In this document: one piece after another, positions 49,590 to 60,900 of the stretch
Numbering within the stretch: the first letter of the stretch is position 1
Layout of the letters: each line of letters begins with the position of its first letter
NCBI GenBank assembly: GCA_019914945.1
Contig: CM034111.1
Span: 3,100,001-3,164,000 of the forward strand
Reading direction: 5' to 3'
DNA: 64,000 nucleotides
Source of the DNA: Typha latifolia
Lineage: Eukaryota > Streptophyta > Magnoliopsida > Poales > Typhaceae
Program-made: the position numbers and the translations under genes
Notes under the pieces: model-generated
The model's input: the letters and a program-made list of their open reading frames with translations, nothing else
Databases searched by the model: none
Told to the model about the DNA's origin: nothing

Positions 49590-49695
49590 AATGTGTGAAA
49601 AAAAGTATCACGTAAATAATAAGAGCAACAGAGTAGATGTCGTCACCAAAGATGAGGATTATTCCGTTGAAAATGTGCGACATTTTTGATAAATT
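49590..49695 (-). pseudogene. 3' remnant of an array copy C-type gene
   Basis: 49590-49690 aligns with the 3' end of copy C at 45670-45780. Both have AATGTGTGAAAAAAAGTAT, then GATGTCGTCACC or a close variant, then GAAAAT followed by GCGA(C/T)AT. The homology stops near 49690, so only about the last 30 codons survive, with indels. The duplicated 3' flank precedes it (49000-49290). Confidence 0.7.
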
Positions 49696-50252
49696 CTTTA
49701 TTTTATATTCTGAATCCATCCAAAAAAAAGAATGTAGTAATCAACTTGCTGTGGGGACAGAGATTCATAATCAATATCAATTTTAGTTAATCAAAATAAT
49801 AAAATTATAATTTGGCGGATGCTAGGGACCAAAGGCAAAGCCTCCCCTATGGACTATGGTGGATCCTTTCTCAAATCCTCTTCCTCCCTCTATTCTAAGA
49901 AAATAATAATTATTATTATATATATATATATATATATATAATTTCTTCCTCGTTTTTTCTTCTTCTTCTTTTTCGATAATATATTAATTGGGCTTTGCTT
50001 AATTTTCTAAAAAACAATAATAGCTTTAACCATGCTTATTTCCCAACCGGAAAATTTATTCATTCTAATTATTATACTTAGATAGACATCTGAACTAAGT
50101 AGATTCGAATTGTGTCTTTAGAGATCTCGTCGAATCTGTCTTTTAGAATTGATCAGAAATATTCTGTACAAAATGATTGATTATCCATAGAATGATGTTA
50201 GTGCCGAACAAGATTCCAAAAGCAGAGGTAGAGGACAGAGTCGCCGGCAAAT
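49695..50252. other. Short intergenic gap
   Basis: AT-rich DNA with an (AT)n tract at about 49917-49940. No gene is seen. Confidence 0.6.
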
Positions 50253-50649
50253 CTATCCCTCCACGAGTCGAATTGATCGGAGATGCGACTCGGAAGCAAT
50301 CAGGATGATTAGGAAGACTGCGGTGAGGAAGAAGACCATCTTCGACACGCCGTACGTGGCCGACATCAAGGACCCCTCTTCGGCGGCCGTGGGGCGCTGC
50401 GACGACGCGAGGCCTTTCGAGACGGCGTCGGAGAAGAACAAGAGGAGAGCACCGAGGAGGAAGAGGACCAAGTTTATGGCACAGAGCATCGCGAAGACCA
50501 AGTCGAAGAGGTGGTCGTCGGCGCACCTCGGCAAGATTGCTAAGCCGACGGGGTAAGCAAAGAGGTCAGACGCGGTGAGTATAGCGAGGAAGAAGCCACA
50601 CTTGGCAGCGAGGACTGTGTTGGTACCGTAAGATTTGGGGTTTGGCCAT
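50253..50649 (-). pseudogene. Small four-span membrane protein, array copy D, frameshifted near the start
   Basis: The expected ATG is at 50649 (MAKPQIL), but its frame stops after 27 codons. The homologous frame (GTNTVLAAKCGFFLAILTAS...) lies +1 from this ATG and then runs to a TAG at 50253 with four hydrophobic stretches. Its MVFFLTAVFLIILIASESH region aligns with copy B. The only in-frame methionine lies far inside, at 50534, after the first span. It could be a pseudogene, a copy translated from the internal Met, or an assembly indel in the first 25 bases. Confidence 0.6.
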
Positions 50650-50984
50650 GGAATTTTTTGAGGAGAAGAGACGGGGACACCTAAATTCCGGCCTACAAGA
50701 GAGGAGGAAGAGGACTAGAAGAAGTTGTTTTACTTCCGTCTCAGGTAGTCAGGTAGTCAGGTAGGAGTATATATATCATTAGTTGCAGTAGAAGTTCTCT
50801 TCCAGCTTTAAATTTCATCCTCTTGCAAAGAAATAAAGAAAATAAGGATAAGGTGGGAAATGAGTGGCAGGTACATTGGTCAACTGGATAAGAAAGGTTA
50901 GACAATGACAAGTACAGAAAGAAATAGCTTCTTTTTTTTTAAAGTTAAACGATAGCAAAAAAGTACAGTTCTAGATTAAAGTTA

Positions 50985-51431
50985 TTAAATGATCTCAAAA
51001 CGCCCGGAATCACCAGAGGAAAATATACACACACGTTTTAAAAATAGAGAGTCAATGCTTTCTAGAAGCGTCAAAAATATGATATCCAAATGAAAGCTAT
51101 CTATTTTTTTCCTTACAGTATTTGCATTTAATGGTTACATTCCAACGGAGGTCATAATCCTGTCCATTTTTTACAACATTTATTATGAATAGCTAGACCT
51201 GTATGGTTGTGGGCTATCGAGTTGTTTATCCACAGGAAAGAGAAATGATCCCAAAACACTTGGAATCACCCGAGAAAATACAAACAAGTTCCAAAAAGTA
51301 GAGAGTCAATGCTTTATAGAAGCATAAAAAATATGATACCCACCACAAAGAAGATTGCATTTAAGTGTTAAATTTCAAGGAGTCATAATCCGTCCATTCT
51401 TTACGTTGTGGGCTATCGAGTTGTTTATCCT
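50985..51431 (+). repeat. Tandem duplication of about 190-245 bases
   Basis: 50985-51230 and 51244-51431 share, in order, AATGATC(T/C)CAAAAC, AGAGAGTCAATGCTTT, GTCATAATCC and the perfect GTTGTGGGCTATCGAGTTGT followed by TTATCC. The second unit is shorter because of internal deletions. Confidence 0.85.
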
Positions 51432-51651
51432 ACTTGAGGAAAGCACCTTGATGGATGGGACTATTTTTATTAGCTTGTGGTAGCCGTGCATAATAGAGGA
51501 TATTTGTCAGTCTATAGTCTCGGTGTTGGGGTTGGTTGTTTTCACTACCTAAATGCAGTCACTGTAGATGATACCACCATTCTGAATATTAAACTTCATG
51601 GCTTCTTGTAAACCTAGCAAGAGAGAGCGTATCCTATGAGTGTGCTGGAAC

Positions 51652-52178
51652 TAGACATGATCAAATGGCCCAGCCCGCCCATGCTCGGCCCGACCCGGCC
51701 CGGTTTGGACCGGGCTAAGCCCAGCTCGGACCCTGTTTAGGCTCGGCCCGGCCCGAGCCCGAACTACCCATGGGCGGCACGGGCCAGCCCTTTGCCCGCC
51801 CGACCCGGCCCGAAAGCCCGCCCGTTTAGTCCGCAACTAAGCCCGCCCGTCTGCTACAGTGCTTTGCCCATTTTGCTACAGTAATTTACCGTTGCTACAG
51901 TAAAAATTATTTTAGTATTATACCATTTTGCATTATTTTAAGCAGACTTTTAAAAAATTTTAATTTTTTTTAAATTTTTTTAAATAGAGGAATATAAATA
52001 TTTAAAAAAAAAACTAATAGTTAAAAAAATTCTAAAAATAGCTGAAATATGGGTTGGGCCGAGTGATTGGTGGGTTGGGCAGGCCCGGCCCGATCTCTCA
52101 CGGGCCAACGGGCGGTAACGGGCTAGACTATTCTAGCCCGACCCGAACCCGGCCCGGCCCGCCCGATTATCATGTCTA
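51652..52178. mobile_element. Non-autonomous hAT-type transposon (527 bases) with target-site duplication
   Basis: Starts TAGACATGATCAAATGGCCC and ends with the reverse complement of TAGACATGATAATCGGGCGG, giving clear terminal inverted repeats. It is flanked by 8-base direct repeats GCTGGAAC (51644-51651) and GCTGTAAC (52179-52186), with 7 of 8 bases equal. An 8-base duplication is the hallmark of hAT elements. The interior is GC-rich at the ends (GGCCCG words) and AT-rich in the middle, with no transposase. Confidence 0.85.
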
Positions 52179-53509
52179 GCTGTAACAGTTGGCGAGAAAG
52201 AGCTACACTGATAAGCAAAAAACTCAGTCATTAGCGCTTAGTTGAAGAGTTTACTTATAAATTAAGAATTTTTTATTCATGATTTATAGCTAAATACTAT
52301 CTAATTTAGTAAAATTCTAAACCGGCTTAACATTCTTTAACTCGAGAAATGTATAAAATCATAGGCACGATTTCCTAACATCTTACTCATCAAAAATACT
52401 ATTATGTAGTAATAACAGATAAATAAGTAAAAGTGAACACTAGTAGTTTTATTTGAGAAAAAAAATTAAAATGTAAAAACTACTGATTCAAATTCAGAAC
52501 CAAAAAAAAAAAAATTCACTAGATCTCACAAGTCATTGCTTTCCGCAATTGATTCTCAATCTATGTGACCTCTGGAGATTCGTCTAACTACCTTAGTGAT
52601 CCTTGAGACTCTGCCCCCCATAATATGAAGAACTGAAATTATGCAAGTTAAAGATTGAAACATATTCCATCTAAAAAATTTGAGTTGCAAGAGCTCTTCG
52701 CAAAGGTAATCAAAGATGGCTACTAGGGTTAAGTTTCGATAACCTTATAAATGCCCTTGATCCTCTGAAAAGATTCCATAAAATAATTCAATCTGATCAA
52801 AAGAAATCGACGGATATTCATTTAGATGTTTGAATGATTGTTATTCGAATATTTCTACTCTCTATATATACAGATGTTTGAAGTTTAGTTCAAAATTCTT
52901 TTGCTCCAAATTTTCATCCAACTTGTCTATATACAGTCAATTTTATAAAAATTAAATATTTAACTGTATTAAAAATTAGTTTGTACACATTTGCTAATTA
53001 CATAAAAAGACAGTGTTATACCATATTTTCTTCATTTTTATAACTACTAAAATACCTCTAAAATCAAAGAGCACTCACATTTTCGTTAAAACTTTAAGGG
53101 CATTGTTGACATTTGGCCTCAATCTTTCTACTTATTCGCTTAACAATTAAAGACCTCCTTATTCTTATCTCTAATTCTAATTATGTGTACATCCTCAACA
53201 CCTGTATGACAATAAAACACAAATGTCATGAATAATAATAACTCTGTTTTAAAACCATGGATAAAAACTCAATATAATACTAACTATGAATTACCTCATT
53301 TTTCAATTAAACCAAGTTAAGCTATTTTATATTTATTCTACTATAATAAATGACTTAATACTGATCCTTAATATCTCTCGAAAGAAGTACTTTGTCATGC
53401 TCAACTACTAGCATAAATAGTTACGGAATTCCAAACCCCAACCTCTTGTTGATAAGAAAGGGCCACAAAAATTAGCTATAGGCTACGAGCTCTTCAACTA
53501 TCTATTTAG

Positions 53510-53524
53510 AAGAAGAAGAAGAAG

Positions 53525-53553
<29 letters not shown>
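53510..53553 (+). repeat. (GAA)n microsatellite
   Basis: About 14 units of AAG/GAA in intergenic DNA upstream of the duplicated segment at 53.7 kb. Confidence 0.95.
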
Positions 53554-53556
<3 letters not shown>

Positions 53557-53996
53557 GTACTGGCATCTTTTTAATCTACAGCCGGGTGAAAAAGAGTAAT
53601 ATTATGCTCCAATACTATTTGTAAATGGTTGTAAATAGTTTGTGGGTAATGATTTATTCTATTAAAAGCACAAGTGTAGTGTTTTTCCCTTCTTTTTAAA
53701 ATATAAGAAGAAATAGAAGAATTCTAAATACAAGCAATTAGGGCTCTTCATCTTGTCCAGGCTCTCACACAGGATATATTTATCTAACTTGCAATATCAA
53801 AATTATAAAGTTACACGTGTCTGTCCACGTGGTGGTTAATTTATTAAAAATTATCTCTTTCATAAATTCTTTTTTAAAAAAATCTTGTCCAAAGCTTTGT
53901 TTGAACAAGGTCAGCCTAGGGTTAATTATCATAGTCATTACATGGCCCACAAAGGTCCAATATAAAAGGTGAATTGAGTCCACGAATGTATAAAGT

Positions 53997-54388
53997 CGAT
54001 GTCGTCACCAAAAGCCAACAGGAAGAAGACGATAATGAACGATATCGTTGACCAAAATACGACGATAGACGCCAAGAACTTCGCCGCCGCAACCGGTGGG
54101 TGGTGCGGCGCCGGCGGAAACAGTGACGGATAAACATATCATCCAAAAGCTGAATAGGCATACCGCCACGTCTAGAAGGATTAAAAAGCAGAAAGCCGGT
54201 GCGGCAAAGTGACCGCCGTACCCCGCCGCCAAAACTAGTACGACCCCAGTGGCGGAGAGAAAGAGGTCATACAAGGAGAGGGCATCGAGGAAGACACCAC
54301 CGACGGCGAGGAGAAATGGACCGCGGCCACAGTCTTGCCGGATTTGAGCTCCGGCACTGAAGAATTCTCTGCGGATGGGCTCTGCCAT
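53997..54388 (-). pseudogene. Small membrane protein, array copy E, frameshifted by an 11-base deletion
   Basis: The first 92 residues (MAEPIRREFFSAGAQIRQDC onward) are nearly the same as copy C, with substitutions such as A20 region QAC to QDC and ATLSLSDH to DALSLYDL. After VTVSA the frame shifts: 11 bases present in copy C at 45840-45850 are missing here at the junction after 54117. The deletion lies between two GGCGG direct repeats. Downstream bases still resemble the copy C 3' end to about 53997, with a second small deletion. The shifted frame stops at 54005, giving 127 residues that lack the last membrane span. It may be non-functional or encode a truncated protein. Confidence 0.75.
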
Positions 54389-56902
54389 GGCGGGCGGCCG
54401 GAAGCGGAGATTTGAGAGAAGATAGTGGAAGGAGAGTAGTACTGTTAGTACGAAGATGAATCTATACCCTATTTCGTTCGCCCACTAAAACTTTGGAAAG
54501 CTACTGAATCACGTCTTTGAGCTCGAATTCCAGCCAGCTTTATTGTGCCGACATTGAGACGACTTTTATTTCTATTTTAGTAAAACGTTGACGCGACTTG
54601 ATCGATTACTTTGATGGCACAGCTCACAGGTGGAGTTAGACAGCATGGCCCCAGAGATGGCGTGGTAAATAAGTTTCTATACTCCACGGTTTCCGAGGCA
54701 AGTAATTTCTAATATTAACCCTACCAATAATATACCCCGATCTGATACCGGTACCACTAAAAATAATAAGACTATACCGTCTTAAAATGGCACAGAAACT
54801 AGGGTAAATACTGCACCATAGTCTTAATGCCGATATATACCCGAATACTACCAAAGTTATAAATAGCTATCAATTCTCTAGTTTTGGAATTTACGCGGAA
54901 TAAAAAATTCATAAGCATCCACATAAGTCTTAATCGGGATGATGTCTTTCAATCAATCTACATCTTTATTTGGGGTTACGATTTAAAGATTTTATCTGTG
55001 ATGTGATCGTTTAACTGCCCCGACTCAATCTTTGTCATGCCATATCAAATCAAATATACAACAAAATAAATAGACTAGTCAACGAATGCTTTCCGTAACC
55101 TCCTCGATGTTAAGTCATCCTGAGTCAATGCTTTAATTTTACTCATATTTCTAGCAACTAAATCCCACAATACATGACATTTTATTATAAGTTCTCTAAT
55201 CTCTATGATCTTCAGGGTTGATCTTTTCGTTTATAGATATGATATATAAGAAAAGAAAAAATTCAGCACCTTCCATGCAAAGTTGTTGGTTATCATCTAA
55301 ATGTCTCTCTTAGGATAATTTAAACGGCTATGTAAGGTTAAATTAGAACCCCTTAAATACCTCCTTCAAATAAGTCAAAAATATCTTTAAAAAAATCCAA
55401 GAAATCTTCTAATAAGTTGAGATTCAGAATGATGTTTCGGCACGACTTGCTTAAAAACTTTCATCTAAATATCCTTAAGAACTACTGTCACACTAAAAAT
55501 ATCTAAGAAATTTATTTTGTACTTTAATTTTCTTCGTCAACCTGGATAACAACTAATGCATATACTCATACAGAGATTTTAGACATATTTTTCATATTTT
55601 GAAATATATTACTAATTACATAAACTTTCTGGTTTACCTTCATACTAAACACCAACATGGAAAGAAGAGTACTAAAGAACAGCTCTAATTAAGAATATTT
55701 ACCTACCTTTTAACTTCCCATGCTATCCTGGTATATCCTACAGAATCTATTACTCAAATCTATACTCATCATGTGCTCATTGCTCATCTTCTCCATTTAT
55801 ACCACAAGAGACTCGTCAATTTGCTATGCATTAAAACGATTATAATACTCATTGGGATGGTGCAAAGAAAGGTATATGATCTCAAATGGCGCGATTAATA
55901 AAGCTAGTAAATCTAAAATATATTAGTACATAAAAACAAGTTACAAAGTAAGTCCACACACATAATTTAACTAAGCCTAAATATAAGCCCGACTGTTTTG
56001 GAAGGATCAAAGCCCAATCCAATCCTATATAATTTTAATTATTTTAAACCTATTAGCATATTAGAGAGCTTAAGCCCAACTGAGAATGACTCAAAACGAT
56101 AAGGAAATTAAGTAGTCAATAAATTCTAATTGATGCCACTTTCCTTTTCTTGAAAAAGAAATAAATAGATATAAAATTTTCGAAGCTAATCGGGGCCCAC
56201 AGGGTCGTTGTCTCTCAATCGATCTACAACTTTATCCGGTAGTTGCGATGCGATCGTTTGACTCTTACGGTTGTCAAGCGATGCCAACCAAATATGCCAC
56301 AAAACGGCTCACGCAATACCAAAGTCAACGCCGACGGCGTTGCATTTCGGTGGGCTAAAAGGATGGTGATGCTGAGTTTATTATTGTAAGAACTTTTATG
56401 CGCATGAATGAGAGTTGCTTCATATGCGGAAGCAGCGGTGGCCGAAAGAAGCGGTAAAACGCGGAGTGAGAGCGCGTGAGTCGATTCTTTAATTTTACTC
56501 ATATTTTCTGAAAAATTGACCGTTCCCATCAAAGAGATGCCTAAAAGAGGCATGTAACTAGATGAATGGAGCTTAAAAGAAGAAAGAAAGGCAGTGTCAA
56601 TTTTACTTGTTGACAAATATTATGGCAACAAAATTAAAAATATTAAAAGAAGAGAGGCACCAATATTTTTTAATTCGGGAGATTGTACTCCTCTTTTTTT
56701 TTTTCTGTTTTTAATTTTTTGTTTGTTTTTTTAACAACATTTTGAGAATAAAGCAACAAATCATACATCAAGGAAACTATTTTACACTAAAATCTTTAAA
56801 AAGCAAAGCGATGTGGCGGACTAGAACGAATCTCTCGAAGAAGAGAAAGTCGCAAAAGTATGATCGATCGATCGGCCCCATCTCCCTCATGTTGGGTGTC
56901 AA
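54389..56902. other. Intergenic region between array copies E and F
   Basis: 54389-54760 is the duplicated 5' flank of copy C/E. 54935-55090 resembles 56192-56330, and 55145-55460 resembles 48590-48950. The 130-residue minus-strand frame at 56224-56616 lies partly in one of these repeats and has no recognisable domain. No gene is supported. Confidence 0.65.
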
Positions 56903-57172
56903 TTAAAAGCCGAGGAGGAGGAGGCCAGCGCCCGCGCCGAGGAGGAGAACGGAGAGGGCGGCCGCCGGAATCGCCATGCGGAGGAGCTTCGCAGCGACGT
57001 TGGGTTTCAGAAGAGAGCGGACGGGAGATAGCACTAGAAGAAATAAGAAGGTGATGTGAAGGTTCGCGAAGCAAACCTGGCTCCCGATATTTGTTAGCGG
57101 TCCCTCTACTTTTGCCAGAAGGAGGATCGCCATAGAAGTAAAGAGCACGAATGGTATTGTAGTCAGAGCCAT
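56903..57172 (-). CDS. Small multi-span membrane protein, array copy F
   Basis: The 89-residue frame starts MALTTIPFVLFTSMAILL and is almost wholly hydrophobic, with stretches at about residues 6-20, 32-50 and 66-89. The segment SQVCFANLHITFLFLLVLSP resembles the second span of copies B and D. The position, orientation and size fit the array, but the match is weaker than for the others and the MAEP start is absent. The 5' leader contains a (GA)n tract, as in the RSH gene. A longer overlapping frame (56796-57260) reads Ser-Leu and Arg-Pro low complexity and is a shadow. Confidence 0.5.
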   Translation of the reverse strand: MALTTIPFVLFTSMAILLLAKVEGPLTNIGSQVCFANLHITFLFLLVLSPVRSLLKPNVAAKLLRMAIPAAALSVLLLGAGAGLLLLGF

Positions 57173-57176
57173 GGAA

Positions 57177-57178
<2 letters not shown>

Positions 57179-57222
<44 letters not shown>
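57179..57222. repeat. (GA)n microsatellite in the leader of copy F
   Basis: About 21 GA units on the plus strand, directly upstream of the copy F start, reading (CT)n on the coding strand. Confidence 0.95.
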
Positions 57223-57227
<5 letters not shown>

Positions 57228-57384
57228 ATTTTGATTCCTTTTGGGGATTCTGTGGTTCAATATAAACAGAGAATTGAGCGTATAATCAACGTGGACGAGG
57301 AATGTTTACGGAACCTTCGTATGTCATTTTCATAAATTAATTATAAATATTAATTTATAAATAATAAAATTATAGGATTTAAGA

Positions 57385-57840
57385 GCATCTCCAATTCTTG
57401 CTCCGAGCCTTTGGGCTCCAAATATGGAGCTAAAAATGGAGCAAGAGCCCGGTGCACTCCAATGCACCGGGCTCCATATATATAATAAAATAATATAATA
57501 TATATTATTATATTAGCTATTTTAAATTGCTTAATAGATCATCTTAGCGTTATTATTTTTTATTAAAAAATATATGGTTAGAAAACTCTCATTAAGATTT
57601 TTAAAATAAGATTAATATTCAATAGTTTTAGAAGTAATTTTAAATTACTAATTTTTTAATTAAACACATCGAAATTACATTACACGAAATAAATATCGAA
57701 ATAAGCATTACATGTCATTAACTAAAAATATCAAAATTACATTACCTAAAATAAGCAGAAATTAACCAAACATAATAAAAGTAATAGATGTTTAATATTC
57801 TGGTAAGTCATCTCCGTAGCCACCGGTTTCGATTCCGTAG
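57385..57840. mobile_element. Transposon copy related to 46.7-47.9 kb, inserted in array copy G
   Basis: Begins AAGAGCATCTCCAATTCTTG and is the reverse complement of 47410-47880, for example sharing ATGGAGCTCG/CGGGCTCCAT near the left end and ATGACTTAC.(A/G)AATATTAAACAT at the right. Its right part is fused to the 5' remnant of membrane gene copy G. No transposase is present. Confidence 0.65.
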
Positions 57841-57934
57841 ATATCAAACACGGTGAGTGTTGCAAGGAAAAAGCCACACCTGGCCGCATCGATTGTGTTG
57901 GTCCCATAATGTCGAAATTTTGGGGCTCGGCCAT
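57792..57934 (-). pseudogene. 5' remnant of an array copy (G), truncated by a transposon
   Basis: From the ATG at 57934 the start MAEPQNFD is family-like, but the homologous frame (GTNTIDAARCGFFLATLTVFD, compare GTNTVLAAKCGFFLAILTAS in copy D) is shifted relative to it. After VFDIYG the sequence becomes transposon, and the last residues (ETGGYGDDLPEY, stop at 57792) are encoded by the element. Only the N-terminus and first membrane span survive. Confidence 0.7.
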
Positions 57935-60900
57935 GGATTTTATTTTTCTTTTTTCTTTTTGGAGGAGAATAGGATGGGGAGAGAGATACCCACCTTCGCT
58001 TCTTTAAAGAACGTGGTTTAAGGAAGTTTCCTGGAAGGACGTTGAAACTTTGAACCTGAATTTTTAATAAACACCCTATCTTGGACATGGTGTATTATAG
58101 GGTGTTCTTTGAAATTTTCCTCATAGAAATTAGAAATTCTAATTCGTTTAACAATCAAAGACCTCCTTCTTATTACCCCTAATTAAGATTACACCCTCGA
58201 CACTAGTATTCAAAGTTCAAACACAAACATCATGAAAAATGATAACTCTCCTCTAAACCATAGATAAAACTCGATATAATACTAACTCTAACTTACCTTA
58301 ATTTTCGACTAAGCTACATTACCACCTATCTTCCTAATATAAATGAGTTAATACTTATCTTTAATTTCTCTCTAATGAACTGTCCTACTTATCAACCAAG
58401 AAGTTGGGGTTTAAAATTTCAGTGTATACTAGTCTATAGCTCTATCCTATTAAAAAAAGAAGAAGAAGAAATTCTAAAATACAGCAAAGACAAACAGAAG
58501 ACAAACCCAAAGGTAAAATTCTAAATACAAGCAATTAGGGGTCTTCATCTTGTCCAGGCTAAGCTTGAACTAGGTCAGCCTAGGTTTAAGTTTCATAGTC
58601 ATTAGATGGCCTACAAAGGCCCAGTATTACAGGCGAATTGGGTCCTAACTTGAACAGGGATCTGGGCTTCTTTTTGCTGGTATGGGAAGGGAGAGAAGGA
58701 CAAGGCCCTAAGAATTATTTGTGGGGATTTCAATATGTTCCTGTGCAAGATAAATGAGTGAGTAATTATATATATTTGCTGTATGTGAAACGAATAGCGA
58801 AGGAAGTGGCGGTTTGAACAGTATAATGTTCTTGATGGCTAATCATACTAGTTGTGAAACAACTTTCATATTATTTGTTTTAGAGTTGCATAATAAAAAG
58901 AAGAGATATTTTAATAAAGGACAAGTAGATGAGAAAAAAACATCGAAAGAGTTCCGTATGATTGAAAATGATAGTCGAAGTGATATCTTTTTCATTTGTA
59001 AAATTATAATTAATAAATATTTTAAAAAAGATATTATTAAATTATCAGCCAATTCTAGTAGTGTATTTAAGTAACGTTTAGTACTGCCAAGGTGGTTTTA
59101 GGAGCGAGTTTAACCTTAAATAATTATTGTAGATAAAATTATTTTAATTTAATTGATAGCTTGAAATAAGTATTTTGGGAGGGACGACTTTAAGCATTAT
59201 CTTAGCTACAATTTAAATTCAGAGCAATAGTTTGATAATTCACACGATTTAAAGACTAAATTATAACTATCGGGCTTTTAAATAATAATAAAAAAAAGAT
59301 ATTAATAAATTAATATTAAGATAAGTTATTACTTAATTATACACTTATATAAAAAGATTTATCTTAGAATAAAATTATGCTTATTTCCCAATTGAAGGAA
59401 TAGTGGAATTTTGGTAAAAAGGAGTTGGCTATTGCGATAAGCCCATGTGTTACCCGGACACTTGGCAGTCCATGAGTGGGTTCTAGGCTGACCCGCACTC
59501 CAACTGCAGCAATTTCCTGTATCGTGGACTGCAAACGATCGATCCTCTCCTCTCCAATTCAGATACATTAAATTCAAAGGACACAGTAACTGACATGACA
59601 CGAGGGAAAAGGACTAATCATAATTATTTCTTTAGGTACTCTTTTTTTATGCTTTATTATTTTTTCGCATTCTAAGAGGAAAAGAATCGATTCCCAAAAC
59701 GTAGCCAAAAATTAGTGGGATCATAACTCCCTCCGGCAATGATTCACTACTAACCAATTAGTTATAAAAATAACTTTTATTTATTAAAAAAATTAAAAGA
59801 TATATAAGACATTTTACATATATAACTAGATTAATTGATAAAAAATTAAAAATTAATTATTTTTTATTACTTATCCTTATAATTATTTTCTTAATAATAA
59901 GAGTGCCAAACTTCTACCAATTTATTATTATTTTTAATTTTTAAAAAAAATAGATAGTCAAATGAGACAAATTAAATATGACTAATTTACCTTTATAATT
60001 TAAAAATATTATCTGATAGTTTTATTTAATATTATTTAATTTTAACCGTTGGATTAATTTTAGAGAAAAATGAATAGTGATTAGAATTATTGGGCAACTC
60101 CGACGCTCTTGTCGCAAAACAAAATAAGTCAATGACTCAGAGCCCTCAGGTAAATAGTACCGGCCACTAAGCCACGGACACGAAACACGAGATGGAGATC
60201 CGTACGTGCACCCACGTGGCACAGCTTGTGACAACCATGCTGACCTGTCGCATACTATGTTCTCCAGGATCATCTCTGACTCTCACATAACAAAGTAGTA
60301 GAGGGGAGGACTGTGCTTATATGGGTTTCATCTCTTCAGCGTTGGGTAATTCCAATTCATTTTTTGTATGAGAAAATGCCATTGAATAATCCCTACAAAA
60401 GAGTGACCAATAATGCCCAATCAATCAAACACTTTTGTTGGCTTCTCCATGTACGTTACTCCTCGTTTATTTTTTATTTATTTTAGAATAACACATAAAA
60501 TATTATAATAACTCTATTTTTATAATATAAATATTATTTGTTAAAAAATTTAATTTTATACCACACATTTTTCTCATTTTTTATTCACGTTAATTATTAC
60601 AAATTCTATTCATATGTTTTGCATATCAATTTTATTTAACATTAACATTCATCTCATATGCCCCGAGTTTCAAATTAGTAGAAAGATTTCTTTGATATGC
60701 TCCGAGTCCCTGCAAAAAAAAATAAAGCCTCTTTATATATTCATCCCTGTATTATTGTTATATATTATATTATACTCTTGAAAAATAAAAATATAGAATT
60801 TGTTTCTTGAATTATTTAAAATGTTATGATCACTGTATGACATATACCGAAAGATCCATATTGTTGCATATTAGAAAATGTATGAGACTGTTTGCCTATG

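Larger units (their letters stand above)
50650..53996. other. Intergenic region between array copies D and E
   Basis: Contains the 5' flank of copy D, a tandem duplication at 50985-51431, a hAT-like transposon at 51652-52178 and, at 53040-53990, a segment repeated at 58150-58640. A (GAA)n microsatellite lies at 53510-53553. No gene. Confidence 0.7.

Noticed and set aside
56796..57260. 154-residue minus-strand frame with a Ser-Leu repeat
   Set aside because: The repeat is the translated (GA)n tract and the rest is a shifted frame of membrane copy F.
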